In this document: in pieces, positions 24,329 to 35,503 of the stretch
Layout: every line of letters starts with the position of its first letter
Numbering within the stretch: position 1 is the first letter of the stretch
Source of the DNA: Sulfuriferula sp.
GTDB lineage: Bacteria > Pseudomonadota > Gammaproteobacteria > Burkholderiales > Sulfuriferulaceae
Assembly: GCA_031291235.1 (NCBI GenBank)
Contig: JARLJL010000006.1
Location: 124,001 to 188,000, forward strand
Length of the DNA stretch: 64,000 nucleotides
Reading direction: 5' to 3'
Notes under the pieces: generated by a model
What the model was told of the DNA's origin: nothing
Seen by the model: the letters and a program-made list of their open reading frames with translations, nothing else
The model's database searches: none
Program-made: the position numbers and the translations under genes

Positions 24329-26590
24329 ATGAATCATAACGCAAAAGCGCATCATCAATCATGTAATACACAGGTCGATACGGTTCAATACAGCGTTTTA
24401 AGCGAAACGGAAAAAGAACAAATCCTGACACTCCAGCAAGCCATACTGGAGCTGGTAGCGCATGGTCACGATCACAAGGAAATTATTGATAATCTCTGCC
24501 GGCTGGAAGAACAGCTGCTCCCCAATTCTGTCGCCAGCGTCATGCTGCTCGACGAAAAACAACATTGCCTCAATGTATTCGCCGCCCCCAGTATTCCTGA
24601 AGAAGGCGTACGCCAACTGAACGGTTTGCGCCCCGGCCCCGGTGCCGGCTCGTGCGGCAATGTCATTTATCACCAGGAGCCGGTTTTTGTTTCGGATACG
24701 CTGACAGATGCCCGCTGGGTGGACATTCGTCCGCTGGCAGTCCATTTCGGCCTGATGGCATGCTGGTCCATGCCCATTTATACCGAAGGCCGTAAAATTA
24801 TCGGCACGTTTGCGCTTTCCAGCTTCGAACACCGCGCCCCCAGCCAGTTTCATCGCAAACTGCTCGAAATCGGCGCTTCCATTATCGGTATCGTCCTGGA
24901 ACGCAACAAACAGGCAGAGTATCTGCGTCTCTCCGCCAAAGTATTTGAAAGCAGCGGGGAATGCATCGTCATTACCGACGCCCGGCAGCGGATACTTTCG
25001 GTAAACAGCACCTTTACCAAAATCACCGGTTACAGCAGTGAAGAAGTACAGGGGCAGCAACCCGGTATGCTGAATTCAAGCCTGCACGACCCCGAGTTTT
25101 TCCAGAACATGTCGCATACATTGCAGGAAAACGGTTACTGGCAAGGCGAAATATGGGACCAACGCAAAAACGGCAACATCTATCCGCTCTGGCTGGGCCT
25201 GACAGCGATCAAGGACAATAACAACCAGATCAGCAACTACATAGGCATATTTTCGGATATCAGCGAACGCAAGGAAGCCGAAGCGCGTATCCGTTATCTT
25301 GCGCAACACGACGTACTCACCGGCCTGCCTAACCGGACCATGTTTACCGGTGATCTGGTCAGCGCCATCGCCAGCGCCAAAAAGCTGCAGCAGCATCTGG
25401 CGCTGCTGTTTATCGATCTGGATCATTTCAAGAACATCAATGATTCCCTGGGTCACCATTACGGCGATTTATTGCTGAAAGCAACCGCCGAGCGGCTCAA
25501 ATCGCGCCTGAAAGCATCGGATTCGATTTGCCGTCAAGGCGGCGATGAGTTCATACTGATCCTGCAGGACATTATTACCCCGGATGAAGTGGCCCATATC
25601 GCGGAGCGCCTGATCTCGGTACTGTCAACACCGATCCAGCTTAACGAACACGAAGTCACCGTCTCCGCCAGCATAGGCATCGCCTTGTACCCCGAGGACG
25701 GCGACAATGAGGAAACACTGGTCAAAAATGCCGATGCCGCCATGTACCACGCCAAGCAATCCGGCCGCGACCAGTATCGCTTTTTCGTCAAATCGCTCAA
25801 CGACAGCGTACACGAACGCCTGACCATAGAAAACGGCCTGCGCAAGGCGCTGGAACGAAACGAATTCGAACTTTACTATCAGCCGCAGATCAATCTCGTT
25901 AGCGGCAAAATGACCGGCGTGGAAGCGCTGATCCGCTGGCATCATCCCGAATTCGGCATGGTGCCGCCATCGCGCTTCATCCCGGTTGCCGAAGACAGCG
26001 GCATGATTATCCCCATCGGCGACTGGGTATTGAAGGAAGCCTGCCGTCAAGCAGCCGCATGGCATCAAAACGGGCTGGAAGAAATCATGATGGCCGTCAA
26101 CCTCTCTGCCGTACAGTTCCGTCGCGGCGATATGGTAAAAAGCATATATGCGGCGCTTGAAACTTCCGGTCTGGATCCGGCATATCTTGAGCTGGAGCTG
26201 ACCGAATCCATTCTGATACAGGATACCGAAAAAGTGCTGGCCACGGTGCAGCAACTCAAGGCATTGGGCGTCAAACTGGCCATCGACGATTTCGGTACCG
26301 GTTATTCCAGCTTGTCCTATCTGAAACGCTTCAACGTCGACAAACTGAAAATCGACCAGTCCTTCATCCGCAACATGGTCAACGACCCCAGCGACGCCGC
26401 AATAGTCCACGCCATTATCCAGATGGCAAACAGCCTGAAGCTGAAAACCATCGCCGAAGGCGTCGAAGATCAGAGCATGCTGGCCCCGCTACGGCTGCAT
26501 CATTGCGACGAGGCACAAGGCTATTATTTCGCAAGGCCGATGCCGGCCGATGAACTGATGCGCTACGCCACCGCCAAAATCGGTAAGTAA
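24329..26590 (+). CDS. GAF-PAS-GGDEF-EAL cyclic di-GMP signalling protein
   Basis: A 753-residue cytosolic protein. Domains in order: GAF (about 35-190), PAS/PAC (about 195-320), GGDEF (about 325-490) and EAL (about 500-750). The diguanylate cyclase motif GGDEF is intact near residue 405, and EAL is present as GVEALIRWHHPEFG near 531, with DDFGTGYSSL and KIDQSFI also kept. Both synthesis and hydrolysis of c-di-GMP are possible, as commonly in such hybrids. A strong GGAGGGGG precedes the ATG. It stands alone, with a palindromic site just upstream. Confidence 0.94.
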   Translation: MNHNAKAHHQSCNTQVDTVQYSVLSETEKEQILTLQQAILELVAHGHDHKEIIDNLCRLEEQLLPNSVASVMLLDEKQHCLNVFAAPSIPEEGVRQLNGLRPGPGAGSCGNVIYHQEPVFVSDTLTDARWVDIRPLAVHFGLMACWSMPIYTEGRKIIGTFALSSFEHRAPSQFHRKLLEIGASIIGIVLERNKQAEYLRLSAKVFESSGECIVITDARQRILSVNSTFTKITGYSSEEVQGQQPGMLNSSLHDPEFFQNMSHTLQENGYWQGEIWDQRKNGNIYPLWLGLTAIKDNNNQISNYIGIFSDISERKEAEARIRYLAQHDVLTGLPNRTMFTGDLVSAIASAKKLQQHLALLFIDLDHFKNINDSLGHHYGDLLLKATAERLKSRLKASDSICRQGGDEFILILQDIITPDEVAHIAERLISVLSTPIQLNEHEVTVSASIGIALYPEDGDNEETLVKNADAAMYHAKQSGRDQYRFFVKSLNDSVHERLTIENGLRKALERNEFELYYQPQINLVSGKMTGVEALIRWHHPEFGMVPPSRFIPVAEDSGMIIPIGDWVLKEACRQAAAWHQNGLEEIMMAVNLSAVQFRRGDMVKSIYAALETSGLDPAYLELELTESILIQDTEKVLATVQQLKALGVKLAIDDFGTGYSSLSYLKRFNVDKLKIDQSFIRNMVNDPSDAAIVHAIIQMANSLKLKTIAEGVEDQSMLAPLRLHHCDEAQGYYFARPMPADELMRYATAKIGK

Positions 26591-27060
26591 ACGGCCATTT
26601 GTATTACAGGGTTTGGGTCTTGAATTGACAGACATCAGGCATTCGCCCTGTTTTGTGCAAAACTGGGTAGGCTGCGCCATTTATGCTGATACGCGGATAT
26701 GTGCAAACCAGGGTTGGAGAGGTGGTTCGCCTTTTAGCCATTGCCGTCGATCGCGTCGCCCCGAATTCAATTGACCATGAACGATTGAAAGTCGCTATAG
26801 CAGCTGTGTGTCATAACCTGCTATTCATATGACTGAAACTCAATGGCTGCAAACGATTGTAAAACTGGCGTTGGTGAGTAGAGTGCATGAGTGCCTGTAG
26901 TCGGCCAAATTGCGACAGTCACCAACGGCAGCTATCAGGCAATAGCCACCTTTAGCAAGCCTCTGGCGGATCGGCAAGCAGGTTGCGACCGGCTCGGCCC
27001 AGTTAACTTATAGTATTGCCCTGCAGTTCGTTTTGAAGGCTGTGCTAGGTCAGGGAGCTT
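26591..27060. other. 470-base gene-free stretch at the left edge of the accessory segment
   Basis: I see no convincing reading frame, RNA or repeat here. Base composition is nearer to even than in the neighbouring core genes. It may contain decayed remnants of mobile DNA; none is recognisable. Confidence 0.5.
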
Positions 27061-27483
27061 TTATGTCAATGCGTTCCAAGCGGCGAGGGAGTCCATGTAG
27101 TCCCTCCAATGAACAATCCGCCTCTTTTCAATCTTGATGATTGAGCAAAATCGATTGTTGTAGTGGACACCTGTCAAGAGGATCGTCCCGTGCACTTCGT
27201 ACTCGATAACAATAACCTGACTATCGTCGGTGACATGCTTTGTCAGGTGATCTGCAGCGTGGATGACGATGTGTTTGCCGTAGCCATGGAAGCTCTCCAT
27301 TAGGTCGACTTTGCCTTTGATGATTCGTGGCCAACCGGGGAACTCGTAGAGAACTTCATAGACGATGTCGTCAGAGGCGGAATCGAAGAAATGCTCTCCA
27401 TCGACGAGGTCACCTAATGCACCTCGGACGAGGTCAAAATAGGGCTTAACGGGATTGAAGGCTGAGTATTTTTGGCTAGCCAT
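27061..27483 (-). CDS. NTF2-like (SnoaL-type) protein
   Basis: A 140-residue protein with the cone-shaped NTF2/SnoaL fold pattern: an N-terminal helix (NPVKPYFDLVRGALGDLV), FFDSASDDIVYEV, then alternating beta strands ending RIVHWRDYMDSLAAWNAL. Members include ketosteroid-isomerase-like enzymes and small-ligand binders; function cannot be fixed. It is transcribed with the NmrA-like gene upstream (123-base gap), a frequent pairing in proteobacteria. Codon use is less GC-biased than in the core genes, suggesting transfer. Confidence 0.75.
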   Translation of the reverse strand: MASQKYSAFNPVKPYFDLVRGALGDLVDGEHFFDSASDDIVYEVLYEFPGWPRIIKGKVDLMESFHGYGKHIVIHAADHLTKHVTDDSQVIVIEYEVHGTILLTGVHYNNRFCSIIKIEKRRIVHWRDYMDSLAAWNALT

Positions 27484-27606
27484 TACTGCTCTCCTTGGGG
27501 TAGATTGATTGGGGGGGATATCACGCAGCGGGGAAAAAGAAAATACGTTCTTGCCTCATTCTCTGATTCTACCCGCCACAGCTTCACCTCTATAGCAAGT
27601 TATTCT

Positions 27607-28446
27607 CTAGCGCCATGCAGCAACAGTCTTTGCTGCGAACTCCTCGAAGCTGGTCGGTGCCACACCGGTCGCGATGAAAACGTCGTTATTGGGTCGAGAA
27701 CCTAGCCCACTCGCTACCGTTTCAGTCAGAGTACGAAGTACCTCGCCATAGACAGCCGGGACACCGGCCCCGGTCATCGCATCGATCCACGCTTGTCGAT
27801 CCATATCGCGATACGTAATCTTACGACCTACCGCATTCGATATGTGTCTTGCCGCCTCCTCAAACGTCAATGCTTCCGGGCCAGTCGGGGCGTACGCATG
27901 ACCGGCATGTCGTGATGGGTCGCTCAGCGTCGCTGCAGCGACTGAAGCGATGTCCTCAACGTTGACAAAGGCTTCAGCTCCATTTCCGCAGGGTACAACG
28001 ATTTCGTCGTTCACGGGCTTCAGGAACGTCTCGCTGAAGTTCTGCATGAACCAAGCGGGACGCAGGATGGTGTGCGTGAACGACGTCCGTGCGGCGAGGT
28101 CCAACTCGACGGCACGCAACGCGACCTTCGGAGGTACGTGCTCAATACCGTAGGCGCTGAGGTAGGTGACATGGCGCACACCGACTTGCTCCGCTTCGTC
28201 GAGAAACTGAGCAACGACGCCCGCAAAGTCAACGCGCATCACTGGAGAAACAAGATATACGCCCGTGGTTCCATGCAGGGCCGCTGCAAAAGTCGACGGG
28301 TCGTCCCAGTCAAAATGGATATTGGCACCGGAGCGAGCGGCGGTGCGGACGGATATCCCTTGGTCGACAAGCTTCTGAGCGACACGGGATCCGGTCTTGC
28401 CTGTTGCGCCAAGTACAAGGGTAGTATTATTGGTGATGTCGTTCAT
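27607..28446 (-). CDS. NAD(P)-binding NmrA-like SDR oxidoreductase
   Basis: A 279-residue atypical short-chain dehydrogenase. The nucleotide-binding motif is GATGKTGSRVAQ near the N-terminus (about 13-24), and the rest follows the NmrA/azoreductase-like pattern (YLSAYG, LRPAWFMQNF, VNVEDIASVAA). I chose the start at 28446 because CAGGAG precedes it. A 33-codon extension exists upstream without such a site. It is divergent from the AraC regulator at 28549, which probably controls it. Confidence 0.85.
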   Translation of the reverse strand: MNDITNNTTLVLGATGKTGSRVAQKLVDQGISVRTAARSGANIHFDWDDPSTFAAALHGTTGVYLVSPVMRVDFAGVVAQFLDEAEQVGVRHVTYLSAYGIEHVPPKVALRAVELDLAARTSFTHTILRPAWFMQNFSETFLKPVNDEIVVPCGNGAEAFVNVEDIASVAAATLSDPSRHAGHAYAPTGPEALTFEEAARHISNAVGRKITYRDMDRQAWIDAMTGAGVPAVYGEVLRTLTETVASGLGSRPNNDVFIATGVAPTSFEEFAAKTVAAWR

Positions 28447-28548
28447 AGTATGACTCCTGGTTGATTTGTCGGTAACGCAACTATAGGTGTTGCGCTTGAG
28501 CGCCTCAATTCTCAAAACGCTCAACTTTTTGTGTGATACGATCACGCC
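28447..28548. promoter_or_regulatory. Divergent promoter region between the NmrA-like and AraC genes
   Basis: A 102-base intergenic region with starts on both strands. It probably holds both promoters and the AraC operator; I see no clear palindrome, as is normal for AraC-type sites, which are direct half-sites. Confidence 0.45.
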
Positions 28549-29472
28549 ATGGATGTCCTACAAGAACATTTAGTGCGTGCCCGTGCCTCTGGTGGAGTAT
28601 TTGCGCGTTCTATCGCCATCGCGCCCTGGGGGCTTCGACTGCCTGGAGCGATCCAGCTTGCCGTTCACGCAATGATTCAGGGTCAAGCATGGCTGTGGAC
28701 TGACGACGGGGGTGACCCGCTCGAGCTCAGGTCAGGCGATCTTGCCCTCGTTCGTGGTGGGCCGGATCACTTCATCGCTCACGAACCAGGGGCCCGCTGT
28801 GTATTGCCAGAGGATTTCAGGACTCAGCACTCGCAAGGTGAAGCTGAGCATGATCCGCACGCGGCGGTGTTCCTTTGTGGGGCTTACCGCTTTGCCGGGG
28901 ACATCGGTGCAGGGCTAGTCAATGCACTTCCGTCTGTCCTCTCGATTCCTTCGCGCATTGACAATCCAATTCATGGAGTTGTCACACTCCTGTCTGGAGA
29001 GCTATCACATGTCGAACCAGGTCGCCAAACGGTGCTTGACCGATTATTGGACGTACTTGTCGTGCTTGGACTTCGGACCGGGCTGGCAACTAGTTCGAAT
29101 GCACCCGCATGGTTTCGAGGCGCCTCGGATGTGCGTTTATCGCGAGCGTTGCAGGCAATGCACGGGGAAACGAACAAATCGTGGACCGTGGAGGAACTGG
29201 CGAAAATCAGTAACATGTCCCGCGCCACGTTTGCTCGAACGTTTCAGGAAGTTCTTGGCGACACGCCGATGCGGTATCTAACCGATTGGCGAATGACCGT
29301 TGCACGCGATCTCTTGAGAACCCAAGATGTTCCGATGATCGAAGTGGCAGAAAGGGTTGGGTACTCGTCCATGTACGCTTTTGCCACTGCATTCCGTCGG
29401 CATCATGGGCTACCTTCGGGACAATGGCGCCAGAGTGAGCAAGATTTGCCAGAAACCACGCTGACTCACTAA
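28549..29472 (+). CDS. AraC-family transcription regulator with cupin N-terminal domain
   Basis: A 307-residue regulator. The N-terminal cupin-type ligand domain (about 10-190) contains WLWTDDGGDPLELRSGDLAL; the C-terminal part has two helix-turn-helix units (about 200-300; WTVEELAKISNMSRATFAR, then MIEVAERVGYSSMYAFATAF). This matches the AraC_binding_2/cupin_6 class often placed beside SDR and NTF2-like genes. It is divergent from the NmrA-like gene and likely its regulator. Signal unknown. Confidence 0.9.
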   Translation: MDVLQEHLVRARASGGVFARSIAIAPWGLRLPGAIQLAVHAMIQGQAWLWTDDGGDPLELRSGDLALVRGGPDHFIAHEPGARCVLPEDFRTQHSQGEAEHDPHAAVFLCGAYRFAGDIGAGLVNALPSVLSIPSRIDNPIHGVVTLLSGELSHVEPGRQTVLDRLLDVLVVLGLRTGLATSSNAPAWFRGASDVRLSRALQAMHGETNKSWTVEELAKISNMSRATFARTFQEVLGDTPMRYLTDWRMTVARDLLRTQDVPMIEVAERVGYSSMYAFATAFRRHHGLPSGQWRQSEQDLPETTLTH

Positions 29473-29824
29473 ACTAGGCTTGTCCTTAAGACCAGCGGCA
29501 CAGGGCGCCAATCTTCCAAGAGAAATGGGGTCAATTCTAACATTCCAACATTCCCCGCCGTATTGCTAAGAATTGCAGGTGGCGCAATACTTAACGCCAT
29601 CGAAATGTCCGCTCAGGCCGAGAAGCGTGCCTTAGCATCAACCACTCCGACGGATACTTTCAGGCAAGAAATTCCACCCACATCAGTTTTTGATGACCCA
29701 TGTCGCATAGCCAATTTCCAAGCTAGGTAATTTTTCCTGCGTCAGCCTCGGTCAACTGCAAAAATTGTCCAATCCAACCTCGGATTGCAAATAGCCGAAC
29801 AAACGTTGCCAGGTGCGCTACATA
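29473..29824. other. 352-base gene-free stretch at the right edge of the accessory segment
   Basis: No supported gene is present. It includes a phrase AAATGGGGTCAATTCTAACATT (29523 onward) of a type I have seen beside small transposase-like genes, but nothing here can be reconstructed as one. It is probably degraded accessory DNA. Confidence 0.45.
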
Positions 29825-30148
29825 TCAGCGGCGCACACTGGCGGCGTCCATCACTTCCAGTTGGTTGCCGTCCGGGTCGGGGATATAGATCGAGCGGGTG
29901 CCGTCCCGATGCGTGACCAGCGGGCCGAAGCGCCCGGCATCGGTTTGCAGTACGCCGATATGCGCGGGATGTTGCTCCGGCATAACCAGCGCGACGCTGG
30001 TATTGGCAAATCTGAGCAAGGCCCAGGTGGCGTCCTGATAGGCGACGTCGCAATGAAACTGCTGGCGATACCATGCCACGCTGGCAGCGATGTCGGTTAC
30101 CGGTATGGCAACATGATGAACTTGATCCAGTTGCGGCTGTGCGGTCAT
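29825..30148 (-). CDS. VOC (glyoxalase/dioxygenase) superfamily protein
   Basis: A 107-residue single-domain VOC protein. It has HHVAIPVTDIAASVAWYRQQF at the N-terminus and IYIPDPDGNQLEVMD at the C-terminus, with a possible metal-binding His at the start and Glu near the end. The family includes glyoxalase I, extradiol dioxygenases and resistance proteins; the role is unassigned. GGGAGC precedes the start. It lies downstream of the metR gene on the same strand, with a 78-base gap. Confidence 0.82.
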   Translation of the reverse strand: MTAQPQLDQVHHVAIPVTDIAASVAWYRQQFHCDVAYQDATWALLRFANTSVALVMPEQHPAHIGVLQTDAGRFGPLVTHRDGTRSIYIPDPDGNQLEVMDAASVRR

Positions 30149-30226
30149 GATTCTGCTCCCAGTGTGGTCACGGATAAAAACACAATAACAATCAAAACCT
30201 CGTTACGCAAGCAACAATATTGCGGC

Positions 30227-31141
30227 CTAATCCAGCGGCTCTATGCCCGTCAAAGTCATGAACGCCTGCTCGCGCAAGGTTGCCACGAAATCCTTGTGAT
30301 AGGCGCGCACGGCATCGCTCTCGCGCGCCGCGGTGTAGAGCCCGCTCCATAAGCCGCGCTTGGTAATGGGACGGGCGACCACGTAACCGCGTTCCAGATA
30401 CGATTGCACTGCCCAGGCAGGCAATGCCGCCAGTCCCTTGCGGCTGGCCACCAGCTGCACTATGGCGACAGTTAACTCGGCCTGCCGCCGTTCAGGCGCA
30501 ATGCCTGCAGGTTTGAGCACGCGACGCACCAGATCGAGCAAACGATCGGGAGCGGGATAAGTGATCAGCGTATCGTTGGCGAAATCCCGCGCAGTCAGGC
30601 AGGGCTTGCTCGCGAGCGGGTGCGCCGTCGCCATCAGCGCCAGCATCTCGTAGCGAAACAGCGGACTAAATACCACGCCCTTGTGCTTGCCGATCTCCGA
30701 CACGATCACCAGATCGGCCTTGTCTTCGTCCAGCAGCATGACCGGATCGGTATGAAATCCGCCCACCAGATCCATTTCCACTTCCGGCCAGTGCGCGCGA
30801 TACGCGTCCATCGCCGGCATCAGCCAGTCGTAACAGGTGTGGCATTCCACCGCGATGCGCAATTTGCCGGGTTGATTATCTTCCGCCAGCCTTGCCAGAT
30901 CGCGTTTGGCAGCGTCTATTCTGGGCATGATCTCGCGCGACAACGCCAGCAGCAACTCGCCGGCCGGCGTCAGCCGCAACGGCCGCGCACGCTCGAACAG
31001 GCTCACGCCGTAATGCGCCTCCAGCGCTACCAGCTGATGTGACAGCGCCGATTGCGTGAGATATAGCCGTGTCGCCGCCCGGGTAATGCTCCCGCTGTCG
31101 TGCAATGCCTCGATCAGGCGCAGATGTTTTAAAGCCAGCAT
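30227..31141 (-). CDS. metR: LysR-family regulator MetR
   Basis: A 304-residue LysR-type regulator. The N-terminal HTH reads LALKHLRLIEALHDSGSI followed by AATRLYLTQSALSHQ, very like E. coli MetR. A long substrate-binding domain follows. It is divergent from metE, which MetR activates with homocysteine as coregulator in enteric bacteria. I chose the ATG at 31141 from family alignment; an earlier in-frame ATG at 31189 would add 16 residues and would place the MetR box inside the gene. Confidence 0.88.
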   Translation of the reverse strand: MLALKHLRLIEALHDSGSITRAATRLYLTQSALSHQLVALEAHYGVSLFERARPLRLTPAGELLLALSREIMPRIDAAKRDLARLAEDNQPGKLRIAVECHTCYDWLMPAMDAYRAHWPEVEMDLVGGFHTDPVMLLDEDKADLVIVSEIGKHKGVVFSPLFRYEMLALMATAHPLASKPCLTARDFANDTLITYPAPDRLLDLVRRVLKPAGIAPERRQAELTVAIVQLVASRKGLAALPAWAVQSYLERGYVVARPITKRGLWSGLYTAARESDAVRAYHKDFVATLREQAFMTLTGIEPLD

Positions 31142-31144
31142 ATA

Positions 31145-31157
31145 TGAATAAATTTCA
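31145..31157. promoter_or_regulatory. MetR box 1 (TGAA-N5-TTCA)
   Basis: TGAATAAATTTCA is a perfect match to the known MetR consensus. It lies just upstream of the metR start and about 83 bases before metE, suitable for autoregulation and metE activation. Confidence 0.65.
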
Positions 31158-31188
31158 TGTAATTTGAGAAAACAATTCGTTTGTATCA

Positions 31189-31201
31189 TGAATCATATTC
31201 C
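31189..31201. promoter_or_regulatory. MetR box 2 (TGAA-N5-TTCC)
   Basis: TGAATCATATTCC matches the MetR consensus at 7 of 8 fixed positions, 44 bases from box 1 and about 38 before metE. Paired sites also occur at enteric metE promoters. Confidence 0.5.
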
Positions 31202-31239
31202 CGCAAGATGCTCGTCGTCAATTCACGGAGCATAAACCC

Positions 31240-33543
31240 ATGACTACCACCCATATATCAGGCTTCCCCCGCATCGGCAAAAACCGCGAGCTCAAATTCG
31301 CGCTGGAACAATTCTGGCGCGGCGAAATCGACGAGACCGCACTCGAAGCCACCGGGCGCGAACTGCGCGCCCGCCACTGGCAGCTGCAGCAAAACGCCGG
31401 ACTGGATTTCGTCAGCGTCGGCGATTTCGCTTATTACGACCAGATGCTCAACCACATACAGCTGCTCGGCTGCGAACCAACCCGTTTCCATTTCGGTGGG
31501 CAGGAAAGCGAACTCGACCGTTACTTCACCCAGGCGCGCGGCGTGGCCGACGAAGCGCCGGCATGTTGCGGCGGGCATGCGCACACCGAACAGGAAACCC
31601 GTGCGCTGGAAATGACCAAATGGTTCGATACCAATTATCACTATCTGGTCCCCGAATTTACCGCGGATACGCAATTCACGCTGAACTCACTCAGACTGTT
31701 CGAGGAAGTGGCGGAAGCGCAGGCGCTAGGCCATCGCGTCAAGGTCAGCCTGATCGGCCCGCTCACTTTTCTGTATCTGGGCAAGGAAAAAACCGCCGGG
31801 CTGGAACGGCTGACGCTGCTGGAGCAACTGACCCCCGTATACTGCGAGATATTGCTCAAGCTCAAAATACTGGGCGTGGAATGGGTGCAAATCGACGAAC
31901 CCATCCTGTGTCTGGATCTGCCTGCCGTGTGGAAAGCCGCGTTCGAACCGGCGTATAACCGGCTCAACGCCGTCGGCATCAAGCTGCTGCTGGCGACTTA
32001 CTTCGGCGCACTGGAAGACAATCTGGTCCTCGCCTGCAACCTCCCCGTCGCCGGGCTGCATATCGATGCCGTACGTGCACCGCAGCAAATCGGCAGCATC
32101 ATCGACCGCTTGCCGCATTACAAGATACTGTCGCTGGGCGTGATCGACGGACGCAACATCTGGCGCACCGATCTGGACCGGGCGCTGGCGCTGGCTGATG
32201 ATGCCCGCGCCAGACTGGGTGAACGACTGTGGCTCGCGCCATCCTGTTCGTTGCAGCACGTACCGATGGATTTGTCAGCAGAAACCGATATGGACGGCGA
32301 ATTGCGTTCATGGCTGGCATTCGCCGTGCAAAAACTCGACGAACTCGATGCACTAAGAACCGGACTGGATCGCGGCGCCGTATTTGCCGAACAGGCGTTT
32401 ACCGCGTCCCGGCTGGCACTGGCTTCACGCAACAACAGTTCGCGCGTACACAATCAGGCAGTCGCTGCGCGCGTGAGGGATTTGCCGGCCGACGTCGACC
32501 GCCGACGCTCGCCGTTCAAAATACGTCAGGCCTTGCAACGCAGCCGTTTCAATTTGCCGGCATTTCCTACTACCAGCATCGGCTCGTTCCCGCAAACCCA
32601 GGCTATCCGCAGCATACGCGCCGCCTACAAGCGCCACGAAGTGACGGCCGCCGATTACACCAAGGCCATGCAGGCCGAAATCCGCTACACCATAGACCGG
32701 CAAATTCAGCTCGGACTGGATGTACTGGTACACGGCGAAGCCGAACGCAACGACATGGTTGAATATTTCGGCGAACAGCTGGCCGGTTTTGTCTTTACCC
32801 AAAACGGCTGGGTACAGAGCTACGGTTCGCGCTGCGTCAAACCGCCCATCATCTACGGCGATGTAGCGCGCCCGCACGCCATGACCGTGGCATGGGCGAG
32901 CTATGCGCAAAGCCTGACCACGCTGCCGGTAAAAGGCATGCTGACCGGGCCGATTACCATATTGCAATGGTCGTTCGTGCGCAACGATCAGCCGCGCAGC
33001 GCCACCGCGCTGCAAATTGCACTCGCCATCCGCGATGAGGTCGTGGATCTGGAACATGCCGGCATCGGCATTATCCAGATTGACGAACCGGCGCTGCGCG
33101 AAGGTTTGCCGTTGCGCCGCAGCGACTGGAAGGATTATCTGGCGTGGGCCGGACGCGCCTTCCGCATCTCGGCCTCGGGCGTCGGCGACGAAACGCAGAT
33201 ACACACGCACATGTGTTACTCGGAATTCAACGACATCCTGCCCGCCATCGCCGCACTGGATGCCGATGTGATTACCATAGAAACTTCGCGGTCGGATATG
33301 GAGTTGCTGCGCGGCTTCGGCGAATTCAATTACCCCAATGAAATCGGTCCCGGCGTCTACGACATACACAGCCCGCGGGTGCCCGCGACCGAAGAAATGG
33401 TACGACTGCTGAAAAAAGCCGCCGAAGTAATTCCTGCGGAACATCTTTGGGTCAATCCGGACTGCGGCCTGAAAACCCGCGGCTGGCCGGAAACCGAAGC
33501 TGCGCTGGCAAATATGGTCGCGGCGGCAAAATCGCTGCGCTGA
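31240..33543 (+). CDS. metE: MetE, cobalamin-independent methionine synthase
   Basis: A 767-residue enzyme that transfers a methyl group from 5-methyltetrahydropteroyltri-glutamate to homocysteine. It has the two-barrel layout, opening [20 protein letters not shown] and with the second domain [12 protein letters not shown] near residue 440. Zinc ligands are visible in [11 protein letters not shown], in a Glu-rich strand and in [11 protein letters not shown]. Length is normal. It is divergent from metR and probably activated by it. Having MetE makes methionine synthesis independent of vitamin B12. Confidence 0.97.
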   Translation: MTTTHISGFPRIGKNRELKFALEQFWRGEIDETALEATGRELRARHWQLQQNAGLDFVSVGDFAYYDQMLNHIQLLGCEPTRFHFGGQESELDRYFTQARGVADEAPACCGGHAHTEQETRALEMTKWFDTNYHYLVPEFTADTQFTLNSLRLFEEVAEAQALGHRVKVSLIGPLTFLYLGKEKTAGLERLTLLEQLTPVYCEILLKLKILGVEWVQIDEPILCLDLPAVWKAAFEPAYNRLNAVGIKLLLATYFGALEDNLVLACNLPVAGLHIDAVRAPQQIGSIIDRLPHYKILSLGVIDGRNIWRTDLDRALALADDARARLGERLWLAPSCSLQHVPMDLSAETDMDGELRSWLAFAVQKLDELDALRTGLDRGAVFAEQAFTASRLALASRNNSSRVHNQAVAARVRDLPADVDRRRSPFKIRQALQRSRFNLPAFPTTSIGSFPQTQAIRSIRAAYKRHEVTAADYTKAMQAEIRYTIDRQIQLGLDVLVHGEAERNDMVEYFGEQLAGFVFTQNGWVQSYGSRCVKPPIIYGDVARPHAMTVAWASYAQSLTTLPVKGMLTGPITILQWSFVRNDQPRSATALQIALAIRDEVVDLEHAGIGIIQIDEPALREGLPLRRSDWKDYLAWAGRAFRISASGVGDETQIHTHMCYSEFNDILPAIAALDADVITIETSRSDMELLRGFGEFNYPNEIGPGVYDIHSPRVPATEEMVRLLKKAAEVIPAEHLWVNPDCGLKTRGWPETEAALANMVAAAKSLR

Positions 33544-33559
33544 GCGCAGGCATAAAAAA

Positions 33560-33583
33560 GCCCCGAGGCAACAAGCTCGGGGC
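33560..33583 (-). terminator. Rho-independent terminator for the leftward gene at 33608
   Basis: GCCCCGAG pairs with CTCGGGGC (loop of 8), and on the minus strand the hairpin is followed by six T (33559-33554). It may also slow metE transcripts coming from the left. Confidence 0.75.
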
Positions 33584-33607
33584 CTGGTATTGCAGGGAAT
33601 GATGGGA

Positions 33608-33985
33608 TTACTGTCCCATTTGGCCCATACGGCTGCGCATCATGCCGCCGCCCATACCGCCGCTCATACCACCCATTCGCGATTGCATTTTGGATTTCAT
33701 GCCGGCCATTTTGCTCTGCATATTGGATTGCATGGTTTCCTTTTGAGCTTGCTGTTGCTCAGGCGTCATGCTGTTCCAGTTTGCCTGTTTTTGCTGCGCC
33801 GTTGCCTGGCCTTGCTGCTTGGCGGCATCAATTGCGGCCTGCTGCTGTTCAGGGGTCAGGCTCTGAAAAGTTTGTGCGCGTGCTTGAGCGCTGTCCATGC
33901 TTGGGGTCGTGCCTGTGCTGTCGGCAAAACTGGCTTGTGCAGCCATGGCTGCAAATGCGATAACAATCAGACTGATCTTTTTCAT
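33608..33985 (-). CDS. Secreted glutamine/methionine-rich small protein
   Basis: A 125-residue exported protein. Signal peptide (about residues 1-21, ending QASFA); the middle has two copies of an [20 protein letters not shown] motif; the last third is rich in Met, Gly and Lys/Arg ([22 protein letters not shown]). Similar Met/Gly-rich tails bind copper or other soft metals in some proteins, but no known family is recognised. I chose the ATG at 33985, preceded by GAGGAG. A perfect terminator follows it. Confidence 0.75.
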   Translation of the reverse strand: MKKISLIVIAFAAMAAQASFADSTGTTPSMDSAQARAQTFQSLTPEQQQAAIDAAKQQGQATAQQKQANWNSMTPEQQQAQKETMQSNMQSKMAGMKSKMQSRMGGMSGGMGGGMMRSRMGQMGQ

Positions 33986-34123
33986 TTGAATACTCCTCAA
34001 TATCAATTCAAGATTCACTAAAATTAGTTGCGAATGTCGGTATTGCTGACGGATTCAGTATGGCGCCTGTATGTTATGCGATTGTTTCACGAGACCGGAA
34101 AAGCGTTACAGTTTGTTACAGAG

Positions 34124-35433
<1,310 letters not shown>

Positions 35434-35442
35434 AACTGGTAT

Positions 35443-35470
35443 TTGCAAAGTCAAGTAAAGCCTCTATGAT
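35443..35470 (+). promoter_or_regulatory. Candidate sigma70 promoter of fur
   Basis: TTGCAA (35443-35448) and TATGAT (35465-35470) with a 16-base spacer, about 33 bases before the fur start codon. It lies within the bamE/fur divergent region. Confidence 0.5.
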
Positions 35471-35503
35471 AGCTTAAATCATTTACAAGAAACACGTCCC
35501 ATC

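Noticed and set aside
29515-29560. Remnant of an insertion sequence or REP-associated transposase
   Set aside because: Only a short suggestive phrase is present; no transposase fragment, terminal repeats or target duplication can be seen.
32425-33444. Long leftward reading frame inside metE
   Set aside because: It is antisense to a highly conserved enzyme and shows no recognisable domain.
33590-34021. Rightward His-rich reading frame over the small secreted protein
   Set aside because: It is antisense to a gene with signal peptide, ribosome binding site and terminator; its His/Ala repeats mirror the Met/Gly-rich codons.
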